Source: Chitinispirillaceae bacterium (GTDB lineage: Bacteria; Fibrobacterota; Chitinivibrionia; Chitinivibrionales; Chitinispirillaceae). From it: 64,000 bases of DNA. The notes beneath the pieces are model-generated. The model was given only the letters and a program-made list of their open reading frames with translations. It was not told the DNA's origin and did not search any database. Made by a program: the position numbers and the translations under genes. The DNA is taken from positions 1 through 64,000 of the forward strand of contig JAFGIW010000131.1 in assembly GCA_016929415.1 (NCBI GenBank), read 5' to 3'. Below, one piece after another: positions 1 through 7,861 of this stretch. Each line of letters opens with the position of its first letter. Position 1 is the first letter of the stretch.

Positions 1-301
1 CTGCGGTCACGGTGTAGGTGACCGGGTTCGAGAAGTTCCGGGCCGCGCCCGATAAGGGATCGATGCCCGCTCCGGTATGGGTAATGGTCGGCGTCAATTC
101 CGTTACCGCGGTACCAAAGGGGACATTGACGATAATCGTACGCGTTGAATCAACGATGACCGCGGTCGTATCCGGTCTTGACAAACTGAATGAGGTGATC
201 TCTTTGGTACTGCTCTTCGGGCTGTCGGTCAATAGATTTCCACACCCCGGAAGAATTAGTATCAAAGATACAACGATGAGTCCATGAATAATTTTGTTCA
301 T
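1..301 (-). CDS. Lipoprotein with Ig-like (DUF5018-type) repeat, 3' end outside window
   Basis: This gene runs off the left edge, so only the first 100 residues are visible. The ATG is at 301. The N-terminus is a short charged start, a hydrophobic stretch (HGLIVVSLILILPGC) and a lipobox LPGC with the cysteine at residue 20, so it should be a lipidated envelope protein. The mature part carries a pattern typical of bacterial Ig-like/DUF5018 domains: ITSFSL, then VPFGTAVTELTPTITH, then NPVTYTVTA, as seen in repeat-bearing cell-surface lipoproteins. No good Shine-Dalgarno sequence is seen upstream. Function beyond surface or periplasmic display is unknown. It lies downstream of, and on the same strand as, the CheX/HD-GYP pair, separated by about 200 bases. 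Confidence 0.75.
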   Translation of the reverse strand, partial: MNKIIHGLIVVSLILILPGCGNLLTDSPKSSTKEITSFSLSRPDTTAVIVDSTRTIIVNVPFGTAVTELTPTITHTGAGIDPLSGAARNFSNPVTYTVTA

Positions 302-506
302 ATTTTGGTCCGATTAATTTTTCTCTATATATAAGTTTTGGGCTGCGACTAGTCCATATCGGGTAGAACCGTCACCGGTATTCCTGCCATTTCTATGCCG
401 TATAATCGAATATAAATTGATTTGTTTTAAACTAATACCGCGGGATTGCGGTATGGGTTCAAGAGGCCTTAATAATCAGTCTCTCTCGGTGAACCGTTTC
501 CGGCCA

Positions 507-1022
507 TCATCCGTGTTCTTCCAGAAACGCCAGAATATCCTTATCGAATTTGTTCTCTTCCATGGAAAAGCGCATAAACAGTTCTTCGGTGTCCAGAAGT
601 AGTTTGCCCTGGGCACCCCACGCAAGGGGAAAGCAGGCTAGCGCCGTGGAATCTTCGGGGACTCTTTGCGTCAATATTCCGAATCTATCGACAAACGATT
701 GATTTTCCATAAGGATGGCATGGTAGCAGTTCGCGAATTCCCCGAAAGCGTCCTTTGCCTCGTTGAGGTTGATGCCCGGACCGAGCACCTTTTCAAGTGC
801 CGGGTACGACGCCCCGATGATGGCATTCGCTTTGTAGTGCTTGTTTTCACTGATCTGCCTGAAAATATAATCGTACCGGGCGTCGGAGATCTCGGTAATT
901 TCCCAAGCGTCAATAACATCAGCATGAACATTAAGCATCACCGACAGCAACTCAATAGCACTTCTCTGGAATACTTCACGAAGTTCGATCATTGAATCCT
1001 TGATGCTGTTGTGCGGGTCCAT
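507..1022 (-). CDS. CheX-like chemotaxis phosphatase domain protein
   Basis: A 171-aa single-domain protein. The segment around residues 64-100 (IIGASYPALEK, then DAFGEFANCYHAIL) matches the CheX/CheC/FliY phosphatase fold, and EFAN fits the ExxN catalytic motif that positions water for dephosphorylation of phospho-CheY in this family. A clear Shine-Dalgarno AAGGA lies 6 bases before the ATG. It follows the HTH/HD-GYP gene by 29 bases on the same strand, so the two are probably one operon. No CheY, CheA or receptor gene is near, so it may dephosphorylate a distant response regulator. The family call rests on the ExxN pattern and the general layout; specificity is inference. Confidence 0.65.
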   Translation of the reverse strand: MDPHNSIKDSMIELREVFQRSAIELLSVMLNVHADVIDAWEITEISDARYDYIFRQISENKHYKANAIIGASYPALEKVLGPGINLNEAKDAFGEFANCYHAILMENQSFVDRFGILTQRVPEDSTALACFPLAWGAQGKLLLDTEELFMRFSMEENKFDKDILAFLEEHG

Positions 1023-1051
1023 AGGTGTCCTTAATTGTTGTTAAAATTTAT

Positions 1052-2311
1052 TTATAAAAGACTGTAAACAAAGGTCTGGAAGAGTTCTCTGCTGAATTTT
1101 CCCGTATCGCACTCTTTTTTCATGATTCTAAGCGCATCTATTGATGTAAGTGCCACTCCAGCCTGATTCCGGCCGTTTCTCAACGTGTCATAGACATCGA
1201 ATATACCGATGATCTGGCCTAAAAAAGATATTTTAGTTTTCCCACCGGGGAAACCGCTGCCGTCAATCCGTTCATGATGTTCTAATGCGCCATAGTCGAT
1301 GATTTTATCTTTGATCCCGCAATCCTCAAGCAGGTTGAATCCAACCTGCGGATGGAGTCGGAATGCCCTTATGTCTTCATCGTTGGTGAGATTATCTGGG
1401 TTAGCGGTGATCAGATGTGCCGGCAGCATGGTTTTACCGATATCATGCAGCAGGGCGCTCGTACAAAGTAATTTGGAATCCTTTATAGAATAATTGTTTT
1501 TAATGCAGAATTTCATAGCGAGTGCCATGATCCTGGAAGAATGAAGCCCCAGAGTGAGGTTCTGTTCAAGGAGCGGCACAAGATTCAATACCATCTCCTT
1601 GCTTCTCGACGATGCTATATACAGCACTTCGACCACCTCTTCAAGTCCTTCAATGGATTGTTCATCGTGTTCAAATAAAATGAAATCAAGGAGCATGACC
1701 ATGATTTTTTTAGCTTCGTCGAACTCGTTATTGTTGATAAGTGACCTGATCCGGGAGATCATTCCCTGCCGCAATTCGGTATATGCCTCGTTCCAGTCGC
1801 TCTCGAGGATATACAGGTCCGGAGTGTGTGGTGAATCCAGTTTTTCCTTGGGGATTGATTCTCCGGCGGACTTATAAAGAGAATAACTTTCAGCGTTTCC
1901 CGATTTGCAGTAAAGTGGCGTTTTAATGAAATACTGATAGGTGGAATTTTCCATGTTCCGGTATTTTTGGGATTTGAACTGTTTTTCAAGCTGTTTTTCC
2001 ATAATAAGGTCCTGAGCGATTTTCTGATAATCATCGCTCGTAAAGGACGAAAGCGACGGTGCCTTGACCGGCACTGGTATGTCTGCCGGAGCGGCAGCGT
2101 CGGTATTTGAAGAGGAAGTACAGGGAACGGCCACGCACATCGTTTTCCTGCATTCGATGACTTTCGCAAAATCATACTGGTAGAGGGATTTCGACGTTTT
2201 ATACTTAATCAGTTTTCCATCAGCACATAATTTATCAAGGATTTCAGGTGTTATATGCAGCATCTGGCAGACTGCTTTATCAGAAATCAATCTAATGGGA
2301 TTACCTTTCAA
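1052..2311 (-). CDS. HTH (MerR-like) plus HD-GYP cyclic-di-GMP phosphodiesterase
   Basis: The C-terminal half is an HD-GYP domain: HDIGK near residue 287 and HHERIDGSGFPGG near residues 340-352, the metal- and substrate-binding signatures of cyclic-di-GMP phosphodiesterases (the GYP motif reads GFP here). The N-terminus (IRLISDKAVCQMLHITPEILDKL) looks like a MerR/excisionase-type helix-turn-helix. A linker of about 200 residues with charged, possibly coiled segments separates them. I chose TTG at 2311 because AGAGGTG sits 5-6 bases upstream and the HTH begins at once; a GTG at 2395 in the same frame would add 28 unremarkable residues. It is followed by the CheX-like gene. It could couple DNA binding to cyclic-di-GMP breakdown, but direct DNA binding is inferred. 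Confidence 0.75.
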   Translation of the reverse strand: MKGNPIRLISDKAVCQMLHITPEILDKLCADGKLIKYKTSKSLYQYDFAKVIECRKTMCVAVPCTSSSNTDAAAPADIPVPVKAPSLSSFTSDDYQKIAQDLIMEKQLEKQFKSQKYRNMENSTYQYFIKTPLYCKSGNAESYSLYKSAGESIPKEKLDSPHTPDLYILESDWNEAYTELRQGMISRIRSLINNNEFDEAKKIMVMLLDFILFEHDEQSIEGLEEVVEVLYIASSRSKEMVLNLVPLLEQNLTLGLHSSRIMALAMKFCIKNNYSIKDSKLLCTSALLHDIGKTMLPAHLITANPDNLTNDEDIRAFRLHPQVGFNLLEDCGIKDKIIDYGALEHHERIDGSGFPGGKTKISFLGQIIGIFDVYDTLRNGRNQAGVALTSIDALRIMKKECDTGKFSRELFQTFVYSLL

Positions 2312-2449
2312 GCATGCACCTCTTTGTGTGAAATGAGAAGGAACCGGCATCAACGTTTCAAACGGGTGACCGGTGAACGCTGCAGTGAATATCACGCACC
2401 GCCGTTGTTTTGTTACGGATGTTATTATACCATGGCAATCCTTTCATTG

Positions 2450-2626
2450 TCAAAAATTTGCAGCGGGCTCGATCTGCCAGAGCGTGATGCCGCATTTCAG
2501 AATGACATTATTCCCGAAATCGAGATCGATCTCCTGGCCGAGGACGTCGGTGTAAAATTGCTCCGCCCGTTTGATGTCGGCGACGAAAGCTGCCGTCGAA
2601 TGAAAGCGGAGAGAATAATCGTGCAT
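2450..2626 (-). pseudogene. N-terminal fragment of a VOC/glyoxalase-family protein
   Basis: A 58-codon reading frame starting at ATG 2626, with AAAGGA about 10 bases upstream. It reads MHDYSLRFHSTAAFVADIKR, then AEQFYTDVLGQEIDLDFGNN, then VILKCGITLWQIEPAANF. This is the first beta-alpha-beta-beta-beta module of the vicinal oxygen chelate fold (the xxFYtdvLGqei pattern is diagnostic), but family members need about 110-130 residues with two such modules. It stops at TGA just after the first module, so it is most likely a truncated gene. The HD-GYP gene follows on the same strand. Confidence 0.6.
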
Positions 2627-2750
2627 TGCTGCTAATCCTTTACATGTCAGGTTGTTGCTGAATATTTAAAGGTACCCATATTTGACACATTGGAAGAAAA
2701 CCGACAATAATGAAAGCTCCGTGTCGTATTCTTTTAAATTTCCGGATAAC

Positions 2751-2772
2751 GCCTTTTCACTATAGAAAAGGC
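2751..2772. other. Perfect 8-bp inverted repeat in the intergenic region 2627-3002
   Basis: GCCTTTTC, a 6-base loop ACTATA, then GAAAAGGC. There is no T-run directly after it on either strand, so it is not a textbook terminator. It lies in the 376-base gap between the VOC remnant (minus) and the TonB-dependent receptor (plus), where it could be an operator or a remnant. Nothing else is recognised in this gap. Confidence 0.35.
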
Positions 2773-3002
2773 AAGGGGCTTTTGTTAACCTGTACATTTT
2801 GATGCTGGTAAATAATCATTTTCAGACTGGTGTCATATCAAACAAATATATTTCTTATCGATTTGATATGCTCCTCCGGAAAAATGGCAGATCCTTGCGG
2901 CATATTTCGGGTTATCGGTCGAATGGTACTTATTTTGCATAAAGTCAGCCGGATTATTATACACGGCCTTGCGTTTTTTCGATTGTCGCTCGTCACGGAA
3001 GA

Positions 3003-5792
3003 ATGAAAAAATTATTGATTGCAGAGTATTGCCCTCTACTACCGCTGCTTTTTACAGCCGCGGTTTTTTCTGCATCGCCCCGGGACACTGTTTCCGAAAC
3101 GCCTGTCACCATTGAAATCGACACTTCGATAACCACCATCGGCGAATCCCCGGAAGATACCATACTCCGGCTCGACAGTGAGCCGCACCTGCAGACCTTC
3201 ATCAAGGCCGATTATCCAACCAGGCTGCAGAAATCGGGAGTTCAGGGAACGGTGCTGCTTGCACTGCTTATTTCCGAAAAAGGGATTGTCGACAGCGTCG
3301 GCATTATTAAAAGCTGCCACCCGCTTCTTGACCGGAACGCTGCCGATGCGGCAAAGCGGTTTATTTTCACCCCGGCTGAGGCACAGGGGGAGCCGGTGGC
3401 GGTGCTGCTCGAATACGAGTACAAATTTACCCTTTCGGATGCACTGGTACGGAACGATGCCTCGGTCAATTTTTCCGGCAGGCTTCTGGAGAAAGGGACC
3501 CGGTACCCCATCCCTGATGCGGTGGTGTTCATTGAGTTCGAAGACACGCTGTCGGATACGACGCTTCCCGTCCCGTTTTCTTTTTACCTGCGGAACATCG
3601 GCAACTACGACGGCCAGTCGTTTGAGGAAGGAAAACTCATCGCTTCGACGGACTCGCTCGGCAATTTCTCCTTCAGAGCTTTTCCCGCCTGCAGCATACT
3701 CGTCACCTGTCTCATTCCGGGATATGAGCAGTTCTGGCGACGTGAAGTCATCGTGAAAGACAAACGTCTTTCGGTTGTTTACCGGCCTAAACGTGAATCG
3801 TACTCCGAATATGAGATTGTTATCTACGGTAAAGCCGACGAACGGGAGGTAAGCCGAAGGCAGTTGTCTAAAACCGAGGTCAAGCGGATACCCGGTGTGG
3901 GAGGCGATGCGGTTAAGGTGGTACAGGCTCTGCCGGGCGTGGGTCGTCCGACCATGGGAAACGGCGACATCATCGTCCGGGGGAGCCGGCCGTGGGACTC
4001 CGGCTTCTTCATCAATGGTTTACGCATACCACTGCTCTACCATCTCGACGGCATCAAATCCACCTACAATACCGAGGCTCTTGAAACAGTGAATTTTTAT
4101 CCGGGTGGTACCGGAGTGCGGCATGGCGGCTATACGAGCGGGATCATAGAGCTCATCCCCCGTAAAGCGCAAACCGACCGCCTGCACGGTTTCGCGGAAC
4201 TTAACGGGATGGACGTGAATTTTTCCCTTGAGGGACCGCTGCACAAAAATGTTTCGTTGCTGGTGTGCGGCCGGAGAAGTTTTTTCGGTGATGTCATGTC
4301 GAAAATTTTCAACAAACTTCAGGAGTGGGGCGAGAACCTGCCGATGTGGATTCTGCTGTTCTACTGGGACTATCTGGCACGCGCGGATATTCGGATAGGC
4401 GACGACCATACGTTTTCAATAAGCGGCTTCGGCGCCCGCGACAGTATGTCGTTCATTTTCAATCAAAGCCGGGGCGGCAGCAAAGAGATTGAAAGCACAA
4501 CCGACCGCCTCAACAATACGCGCATGTTCAATATGATCATGGCCGACTGGAAATGGAACATCGCCCCGTCGGCCAAAAACGTCCTGCAGTACGGATTGAC
4601 GTTCGACCAATGGAATCTCTCTTCGTTCGGAAATCTGAAGGTGATGAGCCGCGGCGCCACCCATCAGATCTATGATGAACTTGCCGTCACCATATCCGAC
4701 AAGCTTACCATCTCGCCGGGAATCGATATCCTGCTCAATCCGCTTGACCATACCATGATACGGCCCGACGGGACGGGAATGATCCGGAAAGACATTGTCG
4801 ACAACTGGCTTTTCGGCGTGGTCGGGGCCTACCTCTTTGCCGAATACAAAGCTACCGACAAACTGTCTCTTTTTCCCGGATTGCGTTTCGATTATTTCCC
4901 AGAACTTTCATATAACGGATCGGTGCTGCCGCAATTCGGACCTTACGGCGAAAAGGCGCCGAAGTGGCGCGGCTCCGGAGAACCGTCGGTCCGTATTACC
5001 GCACAGTATAAGATCAACAATCGCCACGTGCTCAAAGCCGCACTCGGCAATTACAGCCAGACCCCCCAACCGATCGTATTGGTCATTCACCCGACCTGGG
5101 GCGAGCCCGGTCTCCCGTCCACCAAGGCGTCGCACTATGTACTTGGGTATCTCTGGAACATCACCGACCTGCTCAGTGTCGATGTGCAGACATATACCAA
5201 TTTTCAATGGGACATCCCGCGCCTCGATACGAACGAAGCTGCGGCATCCAATGACCGCTTCTGGTATTCCGACGTCAAAGGGAGAATGTTCGGTGCCGAG
5301 CTTATGGTCCGTTACATGAACGGAAAACACTTCTTCGGCTGGCTGGCATATACCTTGTCGCACAGCGAACGGAAGGGTCCGTCGGATAAAAAATGGACCC
5401 TTTTCGAAGAGGATATTCCCAATTATCTGCAGCTTGTCGGCGGCGTCCATCTGCCGTTCGGATGGGACGCGGGTGTACGCCTTCAGTACGCGACAGGGAA
5501 ACCGCAGACGCCGATCGTCGGGCGTACCCTCTATGAAAACAGCCAGGTGTTCGTCCCGAAATACGGAGAACCGCTCTCCGATCGGACTGATCCCTATTTT
5601 ACCGTTGGTCTGCGGTTCGATCACATCCGCGTGAAAAAACGCTTTATTTACTCGACATTTATCGATCTTCCCGACCTTCTCGGCACCTTTTACGGCAGCC
5701 CCGAGTTTTACGTCTATAATTACGATTACACTGAACGGGAAGCCTTCACTATGATCCCGATGATCATGGGGGGAATCAGGTTGGAATTTTGA
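3003..5792 (+). CDS. TonB-dependent outer-membrane receptor with N-terminal TonB-C-like domain
   Basis: A 929-aa outer-membrane transporter. In order: signal peptide (residues 1-24); a TonB C-terminal-like domain at about 65-145 (YPTRLQKSGVQGTVLLALLI, then SEKGIVDSVGIIKSCHPLLD, ending in AKRFIFTPA); a carboxypeptidase-regulatory-like beta domain (about 155-265); a plug domain (about 285-390; IPGVGGDAVKVVQALPGVGR, GDIIVRGSRPWDSGFFINGL); and a long beta-barrel ending GGIRLEF with the C-terminal aromatic used by the BAM machinery. Receptors normally interact with a separate TonB; a TonB-C-like domain at the receptor's own N-terminus is a less common arrangement. Start ATG follows CGGAAG. It begins an operon with two further envelope genes. 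Substrate unknown. Confidence 0.85.
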   Translation: MKKLLIAEYCPLLPLLFTAAVFSASPRDTVSETPVTIEIDTSITTIGESPEDTILRLDSEPHLQTFIKADYPTRLQKSGVQGTVLLALLISEKGIVDSVGIIKSCHPLLDRNAADAAKRFIFTPAEAQGEPVAVLLEYEYKFTLSDALVRNDASVNFSGRLLEKGTRYPIPDAVVFIEFEDTLSDTTLPVPFSFYLRNIGNYDGQSFEEGKLIASTDSLGNFSFRAFPACSILVTCLIPGYEQFWRREVIVKDKRLSVVYRPKRESYSEYEIVIYGKADEREVSRRQLSKTEVKRIPGVGGDAVKVVQALPGVGRPTMGNGDIIVRGSRPWDSGFFINGLRIPLLYHLDGIKSTYNTEALETVNFYPGGTGVRHGGYTSGIIELIPRKAQTDRLHGFAELNGMDVNFSLEGPLHKNVSLLVCGRRSFFGDVMSKIFNKLQEWGENLPMWILLFYWDYLARADIRIGDDHTFSISGFGARDSMSFIFNQSRGGSKEIESTTDRLNNTRMFNMIMADWKWNIAPSAKNVLQYGLTFDQWNLSSFGNLKVMSRGATHQIYDELAVTISDKLTISPGIDILLNPLDHTMIRPDGTGMIRKDIVDNWLFGVVGAYLFAEYKATDKLSLFPGLRFDYFPELSYNGSVLPQFGPYGEKAPKWRGSGEPSVRITAQYKINNRHVLKAALGNYSQTPQPIVLVIHPTWGEPGLPSTKASHYVLGYLWNITDLLSVDVQTYTNFQWDIPRLDTNEAAASNDRFWYSDVKGRMFGAELMVRYMNGKHFFGWLAYTLSHSERKGPSDKKWTLFEEDIPNYLQLVGGVHLPFGWDAGVRLQYATGKPQTPIVGRTLYENSQVFVPKYGEPLSDRTDPYFTVGLRFDHIRVKKRFIYSTFIDLPDLLGTFYGSPEFYVYNYDYTEREAFTMIPMIMGGIRLEF

Positions 5793-5831
5793 CGGGAGCA
5801 GAGAATTTATGCTGATTGACAGGTTATAAAA

Positions 5832-7091
5832 ATGACACTTATGTGCAAAAACCGGTTCAACCTTTTTTTTGCGCTGCTTGTTGCGGCCTGCAGTCCGATG
5901 CCGACCTCCTTCGAACAGGTCGAAGAGGACCGCGTGCGGACGATCGACTTCGTCTACCGCAATCGTGCCGACACGACGCTCTGCGAGGCCGCGCCCGGCG
6001 ACAGCATGGAGGTCATCGCCCTGTTCGCCGGAGAAAAGGTGCATGATATCGCGCTCTCGGCATCATTCGACGTCCAGACGTCCATGTACGGTAAGGCTTC
6101 ATCATTCAATGAAGGACCGCTTGACTATACTGTTACCCGTTCCTCATTGCAGGATTCGGGAGCCACCGAGGCCGATACGTTTGCCTTCAGATTCAAAATC
6201 CCGCGTGATATGCTGAAAACCTCTTCATTTCTCCCCGAACACGAATGGGTAAGCGTCCTCCCGGTTGAAATACGAAGCACTATTCCCTCGTCGATTGCTT
6301 CGATGAGTAAAACGGAGATTATCGCGATGCTGGAGCGGTTTTCCGAAATGGAGGGGATGGATTCTTTATCGAGTAGCGACACTGCCGACCCGGCGGACGA
6401 TTCCCTTTCGTCGATGTACCGCACGCAGTTTCTTCCCTCTGCGGGAACGATACTGCAGCTGTTCAGCGCGTCAATCGAACTCAAGGCCTTTGTCAACGGC
6501 AACTACGAAATCCTCAGTTACTGCACGGTACGGTACCATCGCAGTTTCCGGCACCTTGATACGGCGGTCATCTGCAATAAGAATCCGGTCATTACCCGGA
6601 TGGGGATTTACCGGGTACGGCAGAACAATCTCACCTACTTCGATCCAACAATCCATACGCAACCCTACGAGCCGATCGTCCTGTTCGATGCGGCCGCGGG
6701 AATCACTTTGTCCGATTATACGCTTGCCATTGAAAAGGACGAGTCGTATTTCCTGTTTGCTGAGAGCGATTCGCAGCAGCAGGCGCTATCCATTTCAGGC
6801 GTGCCGATAACCGAGACCCACCTGTTCGAGTGGTTCTTTCAGCAGGATTTCACGGGAGTCGATACAATTGAATTGAAAGAGCGGCTCTCATTATATAATA
6901 CTTCGGATGGTCCCATAGTTCCTTTGATTCCCGCGGCCACCGAGGCTGTCGACCGATGTGCCGTGTGGGTCCAGGTGCGCGACGAAGCGCCGGGCTCCCG
7001 GTTGTACCCGACGGGTTCGTCCGTTTACCGTACCCGATTTTTCTTTACCTATTCACAGGATTACCTTAAAGATTCAGGGAGGTTACGATGA
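5832..7091 (+). CDS. Lipoprotein encoded with the TonB-dependent receptor
   Basis: A 419-aa protein with a signal peptide and lipobox (LLVAAC, cysteine at about residue 17-18). The mature chain has beta-rich stretches and no enzymatic motif that I recognise. Its position 39 bases after the TonB-dependent receptor and its lipid anchor suggest a surface partner of the receptor, analogous in layout to SusD/DUF4249 partners in Bacteroidota, but I see no SusD signature. The stop overlaps the next start (ATGA), pointing to translational coupling. Function is not assigned. Confidence 0.7.
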   Translation: MTLMCKNRFNLFFALLVAACSPMPTSFEQVEEDRVRTIDFVYRNRADTTLCEAAPGDSMEVIALFAGEKVHDIALSASFDVQTSMYGKASSFNEGPLDYTVTRSSLQDSGATEADTFAFRFKIPRDMLKTSSFLPEHEWVSVLPVEIRSTIPSSIASMSKTEIIAMLERFSEMEGMDSLSSSDTADPADDSLSSMYRTQFLPSAGTILQLFSASIELKAFVNGNYEILSYCTVRYHRSFRHLDTAVICNKNPVITRMGIYRVRQNNLTYFDPTIHTQPYEPIVLFDAAAGITLSDYTLAIEKDESYFLFAESDSQQQALSISGVPITETHLFEWFFQQDFTGVDTIELKERLSLYNTSDGPIVPLIPAATEAVDRCAVWVQVRDEAPGSRLYPTGSSVYRTRFFFTYSQDYLKDSGRLR

Positions 7092-7837
7092 AAATGCGAA
7101 ATCGGTTCAGCAAAGGGATGGTCGTTTGCTGCAGTCTGGTCTTCCTCGCGTCTGGTTCCGATTCGACAACCGCGACGCAAAAACACGCGGTTATAGCGCT
7201 TCCTTCCGCCGTACCGGCGGCAACCGGGGATGCAACTTCTCAACCCGACAAGTTGGGATCTTTTTCGGTCCTTCAGAAAAAGTATCTGAGAACAGTCATT
7301 ATCACCAACGCGCTCTATGCCGCGGGATTCGGATTGTACCATGGGGTCGTGATGCCCCGCTCGAAGGAAATTGGGGATGATATGGGGGAATCCATGAAGC
7401 TTCTGCCGCTCAATCTGCTTACAACCCTCATGATGTACGCCAGTCTTCCTATGTCGGCGGTGACGTCGTACAAGGCGCGGAACAATTATTCCCGTTATTA
7501 CAATGAAAAACCGCGCAATTTCGCCATGCCCCTGCTTGGTGTCGGCATAGGACTCAGCATAGGCGCAGTGGGGGTCGCCTATTGGCGAATGTTCAAAGAT
7601 TACCGGGACAACAGCGAAAATGACGGTTCATATGACAAATACGGCGATCTGGTGGACGGTTTGATGAATGCCTCCACCATCGCCTGGGCCGCCCCCAACC
7701 TTTATTCGCTTGTCTATATTGTAGTCCTCGGGAAAAAGGCCGAAAAAAACACCCTGAAGACGCAGGGACGCGCCTTTCAAATCGTTCCTTTCCGCTGCCG
7801 GGGCGCCGACGGACTGATGCTGTCCTGTGAATTTTAG
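7088..7837 (+). CDS. Predicted membrane protein, third gene of the receptor operon
   Basis: A 249-aa protein overlapping the preceding gene by four bases (ATGA). The N-terminus looks like a signal peptide or first membrane anchor (MVVCCSLVFLASG). Four hydrophobic segments follow: about 62-85 (YLRTVIITNALYAAGFGLYH), 97-120, 145-170 (FAMPLLGVGIGLSIGAVGVA) and 200-220. No known family is recognised. Co-transcription with the TonB-dependent receptor and lipoprotein suggests an envelope role in the same uptake or signalling unit. Confidence 0.65.
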   Translation: MKMRNRFSKGMVVCCSLVFLASGSDSTTATQKHAVIALPSAVPAATGDATSQPDKLGSFSVLQKKYLRTVIITNALYAAGFGLYHGVVMPRSKEIGDDMGESMKLLPLNLLTTLMMYASLPMSAVTSYKARNNYSRYYNEKPRNFAMPLLGVGIGLSIGAVGVAYWRMFKDYRDNSENDGSYDKYGDLVDGLMNASTIAWAAPNLYSLVYIVVLGKKAEKNTLKTQGRAFQIVPFRCRGADGLMLSCEF

Positions 7838-7861
7838 ATGGAGTGGTTGATTTCTACCCGG

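Noticed and set aside
4908..6044. Long open frame (378 codons) on the minus strand
   Set aside because: It lies opposite the TonB-dependent receptor and lipoprotein genes, has biased His/Asp/Arg composition typical of antisense frames at this GC content, and shows no domain.
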